A stretch of DNA of 64,000 bases, taken from Phoronis australis (Eukaryota > Phoronida > Phoronidae). The notes beneath the pieces are model-generated. The model was not told where the DNA came from and made no database searches. It saw nothing but the letters and a program-made list of their open reading frames with translations. Where the stretch lies: positions 62,001 to 126,000 of the forward strand of contig NMRA01000037.1 in NCBI GenBank assembly GCA_002633005.1. Direction: 5' to 3'. Positions 16,101 to 28,200 of the stretch are shown here, in pieces. Numbering within the stretch: position 1 is the first letter of the stretch; the number at the start of each line of letters is the position of its first letter. Position numbers and translations under genes: made by a program.

Positions 16101-19100
16101 TTTTACCACGGGTAAATGCTCTGGATCTTCTTTGACGCCATGACAGTGAAGTTGTGGATGAACTTCAAAGTCAGCGTTTACGTAAACAACGACATTGTAT
16201 TAATCGATGTTTCAGTTTATTATCCCTAAACCATTCTCAAGACAAAAATAATTACATATATTCCAGTCAGGCAACATTTGTCTTGAGAATGATTTAGTGA
16301 AAATAAATCGAAACGTCGATTTTAAAGTTCGTACTCATTTTTTGGCCAAAAACAAATGTGATCGAAAGTGAAGTTGTATTATCGTAAAGGAAGTGACAGT
16401 GATGTTCAAACCATTATCAGTTCATGAACTATAGTTAACAATAGTCAGTCGGAATACAAAAAAGACATGCATACTGAGGCAGGTACTGAGGCAAGCACAT
16501 GAACATCGTCTGGTCGATCAAGAGCACAGAGTGTGTATAAACAGGCGAAATGTGAATTCTTATTTGGTAAAAAATCTATTTTGCATATTTATCTGTAATA
16601 TGTAGATGATTTTAGGAAATCGCTTATTTATCAATTAAATTGTTCATCTAACTTGAAACTACGTTGTAGATGCCATCTTATGACTACACTAACAAAATCC
16701 CAGTGTGATTGGACCAGGTTCAAAGGTCAATGATTCGATTAGAGTGACTGACAAGGGGCAATCATTTCGATCTATAATGACTATGGCTAACAATAGTATA
16801 TGAAGTGAAAATGACCTAAATATATAAATATTATGATACAATCAACCCAACTTATTTGTGAATAGAGTTGACCAATAATGCATAACTCTAACCCATGCTT
16901 TAATTCAAGTATGAGGTGCTGTTACATTTACATGAGGTGCTATTACATTTACATGGGGAGCTGTTACACTTACAAGGGGTGCTGTTACACTTACAAGGGG
17001 TGCTGTTACACTTAAATGAGGTGCTGTTACACTTACATGGGGTACTGCATACTTTTCCACGCCAGTTGGCCAGGCTGATGTCAACAGTATGTCTACTCCC
17101 TTGAACTTTGAGTTGGCCACAAGAGGGACAGTAAGGGCCTCTGTGTCCTGTTTAGTGAACCGTGTGTCGCTTCCCTCCTGGTCTCCATCCAGGCCACTTA
17201 GGTAGGCCAGCTTCAAGCCAGTGCTACCAGTATACACACCACTCCTACCTGCCAGACAATAATAAATATGTACAGATGCTATCAACCGGAGTTTGGTTAT
17301 TAACGACGATTATAAGTCTGGCCTCAACTTGTTTTTTAATCGGACTAAAAGTGCATTCTGAGCTTCTGAAGAAGTGGTAGTTCATTATTGTGATCATAAT
17401 CAACACATGAAATGAACCGTGAACTTGTCAGAAAATGGATTCACATGTAATGGCAAGTCACAATTTGTCACATGTCAAAATTTGTAAAATGTCACAGGGA
17501 GGTCTCAACTGTCACAGATTTTAGGTGCTTTTTGAAAGTATAAGTCACATCAACTTTGCTTTTGTCACATACGTGAAACACGATATTTGTCAGTGATGAA
17601 GATGAATTCCGCAACTTTACAATCGATGCACCTTAAAATAACCGTACACCCAACAAAACACTAACAGCCATTTTGGATCAACAGAATTCTCCAAATGTCA
17701 CAGAATGTCACCATGTCACCAGGGAATCCATTCTTTGCACGAGACCAGGAGCAAGAAGTTGTAATTACCCAATAAGTCAAACCAACACGTTGACTCTGGT
17801 TTAAACAGTAACAAACTGCCAGCTCTTCCTAACCCCAACCACTCCCAATCTTAGTAAGGAACAAGACTTGAGACCAGTTTCACTAACAGTAACTGGTGGC
17901 CTAAATCACTTAGTTATAGTCTGCTTTGTAACACCTTCAAGGATTAAAGGGTTAAGGAACTCTAGCACTGCAACAGTCAACTAGACTAACCAGAAATATG
18001 ATTACACTTTCATGCACTTTATGAAGTAAAACAGGTACTTGAAATCTTTTTTTTCTAAATTATCCAATATAATAGGTATGGTACAGATCAAACAATTAGT
18101 GTCCTCACCACAATAAAATAATTTAATTTTTTTGTTAAATCAAGGTTCAGTTAAGGTCAACTTACAGTGCTGATATGTACAAAGATTATTTAACATTAAA
18201 ACTTGAAATTTTAGTCAGAAATGAACAATAAGTTTTGTCACTAAATTCCACATACTTTCTATTTTTATCTAAAAAACAAAAATTCAGACTAGTTTTGTTC
18301 AAAAGCGATAAAAAGCAATTATGTCTTCTTCATCAAAAACGAAACAACTTTGAATTCATACTGGAGAAAAACAAAAAGTGACCAACGTCCAGCAGTATAA
18401 AAACTAAAAATTGTTACTTCTCAGTGAAATAGGTCACAACGGAGTTGACACATTGTCTGTTATTGAGACTAAGGTCTGACTAATTGAGACAATGAACAAC
18501 ACAAACCCAGATATGTAATATTGTCACAAAGGTCACCCCCATCCTTGTCTGTGAAATGTTTTCTGTGGTGTGGTTTGTTGGGCCCAAGGATGAACGTCGG
18601 GATGGGAGCTGCAATGTAAAGAAATAATCAATTTCAAGTGTGTTTCACAGATTGTGAGTAGCACTATGACACTACAAAAAGTTTATGACAGTGGGTCCAG
18701 CTGACTAACTCTGACCCCTTTGCACTGGGATATTTTGTACATTTGTCATCAACGTTTAAGTACAGAGACTGGCAGCACGAAAACATTTAGAAAATGTACA
18801 AAACCAGTACAACACAGGGCCACAGGGCCGTCTGGAATTGATCAGGGAATAATCACCTTTGGAAGTCCATGATTTTGAGAACAAGGCAAAATAATGTCCG
18901 ATATCCAATGGGTGACATTGGTTCTAAAGGTTATCTCAAACCTTATTTACTTTCATTGTAACTCGTATATCAAAAACTGGCTTTGTCAACTAGTAAATGA
19001 ATATAATAATATTTTCTGAAAGAAAAAAGATCAGGAATTATAAATCTATGTTTTATATTTATGTGCCGTTATTATCATTACATTAACACATTGTTTATGC

Positions 19101-21826
19101 CAAAATTTCACCATTTTTAAGAAAGGTACATTCATACCAAAATAACCCCTCGGTCAATTTTAGTGAAACCTTTTTTAAATGAAAACTTCACCGGTTACTT
19201 CAAAAACGCTGTTAGGAATTTTCGATTAATAATCTTTTAGTTTGGTTTCTATGACATATGAAGTCGCAAAACGTCAGGTATTTTTGTAAAAAATAACAGT
19301 CGTATTAGGTACTTTGCCAGGCATTATGTGAAATATTGTCAAAATGGACAATTTTTGTGAATAAGGTTAATTTGAGAAATCTGTAAGACTATTGCCACTG
19401 GTTGAAAAGAACAATAATCTAAATATGCCAACTGTCACTTTCTAAAATCTTGTGTAACATACTTATCAGCAATCTGAGTATGAGTTCTCTTAATAAGCAA
19501 GCTTGGTTCTTCATAATTGCCATGATAGATGTACGTCACCAACATGTAACTATGCATGAGTATTCCCACATTTTCCAATGACTGTTCATTTGTCGAGAAT
19601 GTCAAGCATCTAACAAACCTTGTGCTCCACCTGTTGAGTACTTTAGCCATTCTGTATCATCAGAACCGAAGAAGTCGCCAACACAAAGTAACATCTGGAA
19701 ATACAAAACCAGGAATAAGCAACTAGTCATCGGTAGTCAAATAGATGGGTGTACGAATAAATCATGATTAGAAGTCAAGGTCTCTTTCCAAGAAACTGAC
19801 TTCAAAATAAATCGATAAATCTTGAAATGAGCTCTAAAAGTCATTGCCAATCATTCAAAGTGAACTCTCCTTACAAATACCATTGTGGCCAAAATTTTCT
19901 CTGGTAAGCTAAAACTTTTATCAATTTCTTTCCAACTCACATCAAACTGGCCACTCTTCTTTTGAATACTTTCTATTCTCTTGTACAGCTGGTCAAGACG
20001 GCCTTCAACATCACCACTCACCAATCTGCAATGAGTGATTTCAAAAGAAATAAACTAAGACAAGTTCCAATCATAGGCTGTTGAAGATCATCCAATTAAA
20101 CAGTACTAAGCATCACAGTTTGAAGGGCATTCTTCAATAGAACACCCGAGATAGCAAATTTTAAAGCAGGAAATGAATCACAATGAGCCACTGCCGAATT
20201 ATTCATGATTAAGCTAAATTAGCTTGATGAGAATTGTAATGACAAGTCTAAGGCTTCCAGACAAGAGACTTTAGAGGCAGAACAGGAGTGCCATAGTGGT
20301 GCTGTAGTAATAGCCGAGATTACCCGACCCGGGAATCGAACCAGCAACCCCCATAAAACCGGCAAGCGTGCTAACCATTCAGCTAATAGGCAATTGCCAG
20401 TTAGCGAGTAGCTAGCCTAACAGAGGCTCATATATGATTCACCGGGAGCACATCTACAACATTCCTCCCTTTCCTACGGAACAAGCACGCTACCAGGAAG
20501 GTGAACACCAGGATGTCTCACATACAGGTTATCAACGTCCCTTGGTACCTTTACCAACAGATCACAGGTGAACTGCTCGAAGAAAAAGTTTGATAACGGA
20601 AGTATTTGTTCGAGTTGGAAGGAATTAAACACATCGACAACCTCCTAAGGTGTTCCTCTATGCGCAAAAGGTATTTATAACAACATGACTTTGATGGCTT
20701 AGTCGGTGCGAGGCATAATTCGCCGAAAAGCTTCCGGCGTACAGAGCGCCTATAGGAGCTGCATCGCCTCTGGTTCGGGCCAACAGAGGCGATGGTCATT
20801 GCCTAGTTAACGAGTAGCTAACTGAACTAGTCGGATATAATGGACCCTAACTTATTCCAAATAAATCCACTAAATATAGGAATAAATGATTTTGGTATCG
20901 TTGCATTCCTCAGACATCTAGCTATCCGTACAAATCCTTTCCATGACCCTCAATTACTCAAGTCTATAACTATGCTATTCCGAACTCGGTCCACTTTAGC
21001 CACGCGCATCGTGAAATCGGCAGCCATTTCAGGGAACTTACTATATCTAGCGCCATCTATCGGCGATTTGCTACAACACGTGCTGTTCCTTTTTCATCAG
21101 TCAACGTCATTGGTCGATTTCGTCAATTATTAAGGTCATCGTTATTAATCATCGTACGTCTGCTCTCGTCATCACCTTTGTCGTCTCTCTCACTATCGTA
21201 TCTGTCATCGTCATGTTATCGTCGTCCATGTTGACTGATGAAAAAGGAACAACGCATGTTGTAGCAAATCGCCGATAGATGGCGCTAGATATAGTATGTT
21301 CCCTGAAATGGCTGCCGATTTAACGATGCGCGTGGCTTAAGTGGACCGAGTTCGGAATAGCATAGTTATAGACTAGAGTAATTGAGGGTCGTGAAAAGGA
21401 TTTGTTCAGATAGCCAGATGTCTGAGGAATGCAACGATACCAAAATCATTCATTTAGACCTATATTTAGTGGATTTATTTGGAATAACTTAGGGTCCATT
21501 ATATCCAACTAGTGCCAGCCTCGGCGAGGCTCATATATGATTCACCGGAAGCACATCTACAACAGTGCCCTTGATCCGTAAAACAGGAAGGAGTGTTGTG
21601 ACAAGTGCATGTGACATCCAGGTGTGGCGTAGAGTTGAATAAGGCCTCTCCAATTGCCGCTTCAACGATCGACTCTTACACGTTACCAGCGGCAGCGGCC
21701 CGGTAACATACTTCACTTCAATTCAATAGATCAATACCGAAAACCATGCAATGGCAATAAAAACCCTGTTCCTGCTGAATAAAGTCCTAAAAACATTGAC
21801 AGTTACTCTTACATCTTCAAACTCAT
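10173..21826 (-). CDS. CWF19L1: CWF19-like protein 1 (RNA lariat/splicing-associated)
   Basis: The family (yeast Drn1) assists lariat debranching by Dbr1. Exons in transcript order: 21813-21826, 19941-20025, 19619-19694, 18507-18608, 17037-17248, 15237-15437, 14538-14772, 14210-14289, 13921-14036, 13513-13606, 12708-12821, 11790-11887, 10173-10314. Total 1569 nt, 522 residues (human 538). Residues 1-165 are the metallophosphatase-like domain ([37 protein letters not shown]). Residues 170-230 include LKPRYHF and [11 protein letters not shown]. Residues 308-410 are CwfJ_C_1 ([19 protein letters not shown], then a HIT-like [11 protein letters not shown]). Residues 420-522 are CwfJ_C_2 ([20 protein letters not shown]). 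The exon 9 donor GTATCC and exon 7 donor GTAGGT are the weakest but keep phase. Confidence 0.96.
13788..13806 (+). promoter_or_regulatory. CTCF-like core in a dispersed repeat
   Basis: The core CCAGCAGGTGGC is preceded by GTGATG.. TGTGG-type sequence that recurs at about 25310-25345 and, degraded, at 55735-55765. It resembles the conserved bilaterian CTCF core. Binding is inferred, not shown. Confidence 0.35.
16203..16320. repeat. Inverted-repeat (hairpin) element in CWF19L1 intron
   Basis: Two arms of about 44 nt (16203-16246 and 16277-16320) are complementary with roughly seven mismatches around a 30-nt spacer. The inner ends contain CATTCTCAAGACAAA and its complement. It is probably a small foldback or MITE. 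Confidence 0.8.
16915..17043 (-). repeat. 21-bp tandem repeat carrying repeated 5' splice sites
   Basis: Six units of 21 bp (minus-strand unit GTAAGTGTAACAGCACC plus CYY) follow the CWF19L1 exon 5 donor directly, and the first unit contains that donor (GTAAGT at 17036-17031). Further units give TTAAGT, GTAAGT, GTAAGT, GTAAAT and GTAAAT at 21-bp steps. The frame stays open through the array and would encode repeats of VSVTAPL type. Confidence 0.92.
18890..19330. repeat. Dispersed repeat, about 440 bp, copy 1
   Basis: It shares many blocks, in opposite orientation, with 32030-32590. Examples are AACGCTGTTAGGA, AAGGTACATTCATA (as its complement in the other copy) and TTGTCAACTAGTAAA. It is intronic in CWF19L1 while the partner is intronic in DNAAF3. 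No coding capacity; class unknown. Confidence 0.72.
20310..20396 (-). repeat. tRNA-derived SINE-like segment
   Basis: The minus strand has an A-box-like TAGCTGAATGGTTAGC and a perfect B box GGTTCGATTCC, spaced as in tRNA genes. The T-stem and acceptor stem do not pair well, so this is not a functional tRNA gene. It lies in CWF19L1 intron 1, next to sequence starting AGGCTCATATATGATTCACC that recurs at 21529. Confidence 0.7.
20423..20461. repeat. Direct repeat flanking the foldback element, left copy
   Basis: About 39 bp starting AGGCTCATATATGATTCACC recurs at 21529-21567 with one or two differences. The pair brackets 20462-21528, which contains the foldback. This suggests one repeat unit that was interrupted or duplicated. 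Confidence 0.75.
20827..21512. mobile_element. Foldback element with about 280-bp inverted arms
   Basis: Arms at 20827-21105 and 21230-21512 are near-perfect reverse complements. The outer ends are CTAGTCGGATATAATGG and its counterpart; the inner ends are CATCAGTCAAC/GTTGACTGATG. The spacer (21106-21229) is rich in GTC/ATC triplets. A chance 97-codon frame crosses the left arm. Each arm holds CCGATAGATGGCGCTA, a CTCF-like core (21063-21048 minus, 21272-21287 plus). The element sits wholly within CWF19L1 intron 1, where transcription would form a long RNA hairpin. Confidence 0.9.
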
Positions 21827-22207
21827 GCCTGGAAATTCAGATTTCAAAGAATCATAAGTCAAATAGGCCTACTACAAGCACTCGACAGAATGCAAACCAA
21901 TGCACCACACAGCTTCACGTTCACGCTGCTAAGGTCAAGGTCGGGGTTATTTAACTATTTGAATAATAAACATAATTATACATTTAATCAAATACAAGGA
22001 AGAAATAAATCTTAAAAAAATATTTTTGTAATATTAATAAAGCTAAAAAAATTCAATAATCATTTTTTTAAATAAAAATGCTCATTTAGGATATTTATCA
22101 AAAAAATGTTTTGCTGTGCGGGCTAGCTGTGTTTACAAATGGCGGACGAGCTGATCGGTGAAGTCGTATGAAAAGGGTTCGAGTAAACGCATTTTTGGCA
22201 AACAAAA
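21827..22207. promoter_or_regulatory. Bidirectional promoter interval, CWF19L1 / DNAAF3
   Basis: The start codons of CWF19L1 (minus) and DNAAF3 (plus) are 381 bp apart and point outwards. A YY1-like core AAATGGCGGAC lies at about 22137-22147. I saw no TATA box and no clear RFX X-box, although DNAAF3 is a ciliary gene. Confidence 0.6.
22139..22171 (+). promoter_or_regulatory. Upstream ORF of DNAAF3
   Basis: ATG at 22139 opens a ten-codon frame (MADELIGEVV) ending in TGA at 22169, 36 nt before the DNAAF3 start and in a different frame. It matters only if transcription starts upstream of 22139, which is not proven here. Confidence 0.45.
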
Positions 22208-25200
22208 ATGACTGATGGGTTCGGTGCCATAACATGGTGGGGATTCACTCCTGCTTTAGACTTGCAAGATCAAGGTAATTTGTAAATTTTAACTGAGAGT
22301 GAGAAGAGATAGCTAGTTACAACTTACTGTTACTAATGTTAGAATTATTAAAATTTAAATATGCCTAACTTGACTTGGTTGCCAGTGCAGTGTTCGCTTC
22401 ACTCCTCAGACAGTTTTGCAAAAAGTAAGACACTTACGATTTTTTTACAAAACGTAATTATATTTTAAAAAACTATAATAGCATTTTTGAGATTTCGTCT
22501 TGAAGAATTATATTGATCAATAGAAATTTGGTCAATGTTGTTATCGCTATTGTATTGTTTTACAATGAATGTCCGTTTCTTTTTAGTTTCATTAAAAATA
22601 TTTGCTCATGTGTCCCTATTAAAATCAACGTCTAAAGGCTTCCTACTTTCAGACAACACAATTTTACAGTGTAAATTTCTGTTGAGTAGATATTAGGCTA
22701 ACTGTGCAGAGTTTCAATGAGGTCCTACATAACTATAACTTTAATGAACATTCCTTGTTCCAAAGCAGTCAATTTGAAATAATGGAACCATAACTATAAC
22801 TTTAATGAACATTCCTTGTTCCAAAGCAGTCAATTTGAAATAATGGAACCATTTAGATGATGATGTGTGTGTCATATTCACAATGTCACTGAACTTTTGA
22901 CCTGGTTTTAGAATTGGAATCAGAAATGTTTATTGTATGCCTGTGTAGGCCTTGACCTCATAATACACTTTATATTTACAACTTTACAATGGTGGTGAAA
23001 TTTTAGCTCTTAGGGCCTGTTTTTAATATCTCTCTCTTATTTTTTATTTCAGATGTCACTGGCCAACTTAAATCTCTGAGTCTTGACAGTTCATCTCAAG
23101 GTGAGTTGAATTTTGCGTTATTCCAGGTAAAAATGTTGGCTAATGTGTGAATTTAGAGTAATTTATTTAATTTTTCATCCCTTGTTATTTTTTCAGTTTT
23201 CTTACTGGGACAATAATAATAGTTTGGTGCTGTGTCAAACATTTGTGGTTAAAAATTGTTAAATGAAGTTTTGCAATTGTGTACGTCTTATCTGTTTACA
23301 GTTTTGAATGTCCTCTTGGTTGGAGCAGGAGATTGCCGACATGTTTTGAAGACGATAGCCAAGTCTTATAAATGGCAAAAGAGAAAAATAAATGTATGTA
23401 TTGACTGGTGTGTTATTAGAAATGCCCTGCATTTTCAACATGTTACATGCTAATGGGATAGGTGTCTTTTCAAAAATGCATCTCTTCAGACTTTAGCTGC
23501 CAAAACACGAAAGAATAAATTAACCCATTTAATCTCATGAAGTCAAAATCATAATATTCATTACTATGATAGGATTTGACTTTCATTACCAACAATAACT
23601 TCTAAAGTATCAGTGACTCAACGGAATGCTGCAAAAATTTATAAGGGTTGCCTATCTGCGAATTCGAAAATGGCACATGCGCTACGCATTGCCTGTGACT
23701 TCAATTGCCGGATCATTTGCAAACAAGTTTAGATGGAAGGAGCGTGATAATATTTTTAAACCCCAAAGTGCTTCAGCCAAGAATTCAACTTTGACAGAAA
23801 AAATGTTCCTGTAATAAAAGTAGAACTTTAATGCAATTTTTGCATATATTTTGAACCGCTGATATATGTGGGTTTTTATTGCTTTCATCTCGGTGTATCT
23901 GTCATTTCTTTATTCTTTTTGAAAATGTCATTGTACTCTTTCATTACAGTTCTACATTCTTGAAAACAGCCTGGAGTTATACGCTAGAGATATGTTGTTC
24001 CTACTGTTGGCTTACGAACCTGCAAACAGGATGGGTTTACAAGGTTTGTTGTAGATGTGTAATTCAAGTAAATGATGGCATTTTATCAGCTGATGATTTA
24101 GCAATATCATTGCCATGATCTGTTGTCCTAAACTTACCTTCAAGTCCTGGGATCCGTTTCAGAGACCGTTGAAGGACTGGGGACTATTGAATAATGATGT
24201 GAGTATGGCATGTTGCATCATTGTCCTGGTCTTTATGTCTCAGGAGAACTCCACCGCGTGTTTCGACAACCGATCATTGACTGTTGGATCATTCTATGTT
24301 GTATTGTTTCAATATCGTATGCTTTCCTTGTCATTGGACATACATGTTGTGTTAACAGTCTTTAAACATATCTTTCATAGAGAAAACCGAGTTGTTTCTG
24401 GAATTGTTTGGCAACAGTCTCATAAGGCAGCAGTCTTTGGAGTATGTGGAGAGGATGGCCAACTTGTGCATAAAGTAAGGTGTTTAGTCAAACTTTGCAT
24501 TCTTCATATTGAACTTTGAAAAGTTACTGGAATGAAAAGATATGATTTCTGTGATTCAAATAAAGTCATTATTTATTTGAAATTGCTTTTGTCTTTTAAA
24601 ACACGATAAAAGGTGGAATGAAAGCTGTAAAAGGTCAGGACTCTGTGAAATAAAGCATGTCATTCACTTACATTCATAGCTCAGTTTCAATTTGGTCCTT
24701 AAGTCAAACATAAACATTACATTAAGAAGTAATTATAGGAAGCATCACCGAAGCTTGAATGTATTTCTGTTACAATTAGTTTCCTATTACATTGGTTTCA
24801 CCTGTCTAAGCAAAGTCTGATTTCAGTTAACTACAGAAAATATGTAGAATTGGCGGTTTTTGAATGATGTGCAATGGCTTGTGCTGTGTTTCAGGATGGT
24901 TACTGACTTTGATTTCTTAGAAAAGAAATTTCCTCTTCTGGACCTCTCACTTCTTAAGGTGAGTCTCCCTGAACAGTTTCACATTTCAGTCATGACACAC
25001 TGTATGCTCTGTTAAGGTGACCCATCACTGTATTCATTTTGTTTGCATCGTAATCTTTTAAGGGCTTTTAATCTCCAATAATCCCCTGGTAAGCCATGGA
25101 CATAATCCAGCTGAATTCCCATGAATGCTGATTTAGAAATAACTTGCAATCTTGTTACTATTTTGCCTTAGTGCTAAAAAGTCACCTGTCAAAATTACTT

Positions 25201-28200
25201 TTCATTTAGGTCATTTATTGATATATATTTATTTTTGCATTGTTCCTCAGTGAGCTGACAAATTTGTGATTGTTTGAGACTAGGCTCAATATCAACCATG
25301 CTCATATTCATTAGGTCACGTGATGTGGCCAGCAGATGGCGTGTTGACAAGATTTGAAATGTTTGTAACATAGGCTCAACATGCTGTCTTGACTGGCATG
25401 GTCATTTTGAGCATGGCCTCAAGCGATAGCTCCTCCCAGTCTCGCAAATCATTTCTATTCTAGTCAGTGGCTTAAACAAAATTTTTAGTTTAATTGATTC
25501 TTAATTCTGTTTTGGTCATGTCACCTACTAATGCATTATTGGTTTCCCGCTTGATTGATAAAAGCAGGGTTTTACTAAAAACAACTACTCCCTGTGTCTT
25601 CGCGACATTATTGTTCTTGGTGGATGGTCTTTCCCAATGTGTTTGGGTAGTACCACGCTAGTCTGGTTAACGCCCCGTGAATTTAAATTGAGAAACTTGG
25701 AAGTCAATACGCGGGCATTCAGCCAACCACTGGCATCATTTTGTAATGTCGGAGGTGTGTGTTCTGTCAAATGTGGACATTAACCCAGATCAATGAGAAA
25801 TGGTTCAGTTTTATACTTGTTTTAAATCTCAAAGACATAAAATCTTAATGGTGTTAATTATATGCACATATATATATTCTTTTTAGTTCAAAGAAAGAGA
25901 TTTCCTAGAGGGCATATTCAAATTTTGGAGGAATAAATCTCCCTTTGATGTCAAGGCATTCTGGGAGCAACGTCTTCGTCACTACCTCGGTGTGCGATAC
26001 GACTGCCGTAAAGGAGTCTTTGACTGGGACTTCAGCATGAAGCTGGTTGATCGGGACGTAAGTGGTCGCATTACTGAATACCTCCACCAGTTTGTGCGCC
26101 CCCTATATTTTTTTAAATAACCATCTGTTGCTGTGATTGCTGTCTGAAATAAACTGAATATGAGTTCAGTGAAAGACTGAGTTTCATGCATGCTTCCTCT
26201 CCATAAATCTTTACCAGTCAAGGTCCAGGTGAGAGTTATTCACTTTACCACAACAGGACTCTATACTGACATTTCGTAATATCATTTCCTTTGTTTCGCA
26301 GCAGTTTTAACATTGCTGTGCATGTCGCGCACTTGCAAATATTAATTTTCATCAATCAGGGCTTGGAATTTTCCGCGGAAACGCGGATTTCCGCTTTTTT
26401 CAAATGTACTTTCCGCTTTTTTTATAATATTTCCGCGTAAAAAGATCGGATTTGATATAAAATTTCCGCGTCAAATTCCTTTTTTACCGAGGCGTTGCAG
26501 ACGACGTTCACCTCGAAAAGCGGAAGTTGCTCTTTATGTTCGGAGGAACGTAAATTGTCAACATTTTCGGGGCATCTGGGATAGCGTGGTGTCATTTTCA
26601 ATGGCGTCTCGTGTTATTGTTAAGCGCGGCGACAAATACTATCGCTCTGCAGCCAACAATGTGTGGGTTGGGAGTAGACGGGCGAGCTAAAAGGACGCAG
26701 ACGCATGCTACTGATGGTGGTAACGTTTTTTTTTTTTTTTTTTTTTNTTTGTCGGGGAAAGGTTCACATTGACCAGTTCTAGGCTGGTTATCGGGCGATG
26801 ATTTGGGCCGTAAAAGTTTCAAAGTTTCCGCGTTTTTTGTCATTGGTCATTCCAAGCCCTGATCAATAGCTGGTCTGTTAATCAGTAACACTTGGATATC
26901 ATAGGATTCTCAACATACTGCTTCACCTAGGTCTTATGGCTGGGATTCACCTGCACTGTTTTTCCTCCTGTCGAAGACAGGAAACTTGATTGAAAATAAA
27001 TTGCACCTCAGGTTATTGAATTACAACCATGAGATTTCCCAGAAACACTTTGTTCACTTTGAAGGTTGTATGAATCTGACCTTAGAGTTATGCTTTGCTG
27101 TCAGTTAGTTTGTGGATACATGAGTTCTATATTTTTATGTTTCAGGCTGAGATAATTCATAGTAAATTATATAGCTGGTGGCGTGAGACTGGGACTGCGT
27201 TCGAGATACGAGAAGGCTCCTATGATGTGTCCAATTTGACGTTGGCATCCGGCTTCCTCCTTAAACAGGTGAGTCTCCCCTAGCTGTTCATTATCCCTGC
27301 TGTCTTAACACACATCCTGTCATGACTGTTAAGGAAATTGTGGCACATAGGTTATTTGTAAAAAGACTAGAAAGTAATATTTGCTGAAGAAAAAACAAGC
27401 TTCAGTTCTTCCATAGCCCGGAAATAATTCCTCATCTGAGTAAGAAATTATTTGAGAACTCTTTTATAACAGTAAGTGGCCTAAATAATAAAAAACTTAA
27501 GTGTTTTGACATAAAGCACAGATTTGATGTCACTTTTGTAATTAAAAATATTTGTACTTTTTATGTAACTGAGATACATTTTACTGTTGAAAGAGTGCTT
27601 CTTTTCTCACACTGCAAAATATAATGTTTTTAGTTGTACACATATTTTGGAGTGAGGGGAATAATCTTAATTTTGGTTTATGCACAGTTCCAAAGTTTTA
27701 ACAAATGGCTGTAATTTCCTGATCCCAGGATCCGACTTTTTATGGTGTTTTGTTGTGATATAATTTGTTATGATCATGATGTCTGTAATCCGTCCATTAT
27801 AACTTCCAAGTTGCGTGTGATACAGTAGAAGTCAATTAGTGTCATACAGGATAATAGAACATCCCAGTTATTGTCATGAAATGTCAACAAAATAAAATTA
27901 TTTCCAATTAAAGCCATAATGTCATGGTTTATTGTCATATTCTTGCATATTGTCGTTGAGAATCAACGAAATTGATTCTCGCCTATTAAGTACCTTTGCT
28001 TTTCTGTCTAAAAACCAACCGAATTCAGAACTTGGCGCCAAGGGTAAATATCAGTTGATTCCTGTTCAGCTGTTTTACTCACCTACTGTCTACTTCGCTT
28101 ATCCCTTCTGTGATCAAAATTTACATCAAAACTGAGACAAAGACGCAGGTTCCAGTTTATTATGAATTGCACTGAATACACTATGACTCTTCTCTTTTAG

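Noticed and set aside
20310-20396. Functional tRNA gene on the minus strand
   Set aside because: A- and B-box sequences are present, but the T-stem has mismatches and no acceptor stem forms, so a SINE head or tRNA relic fits better.
20840-21133. 97-codon frame
   Set aside because: It lies across the left arm and spacer of the foldback element. The inverted arm is not preserved as coding and no protein family is recognisable.
23879-24519. Two plus-strand frames of 79 and 134 codons
   Set aside because: They cross DNAAF3 exons 4 and 5 in other frames. The spliced DNAAF3 frame matches the family across both exons.
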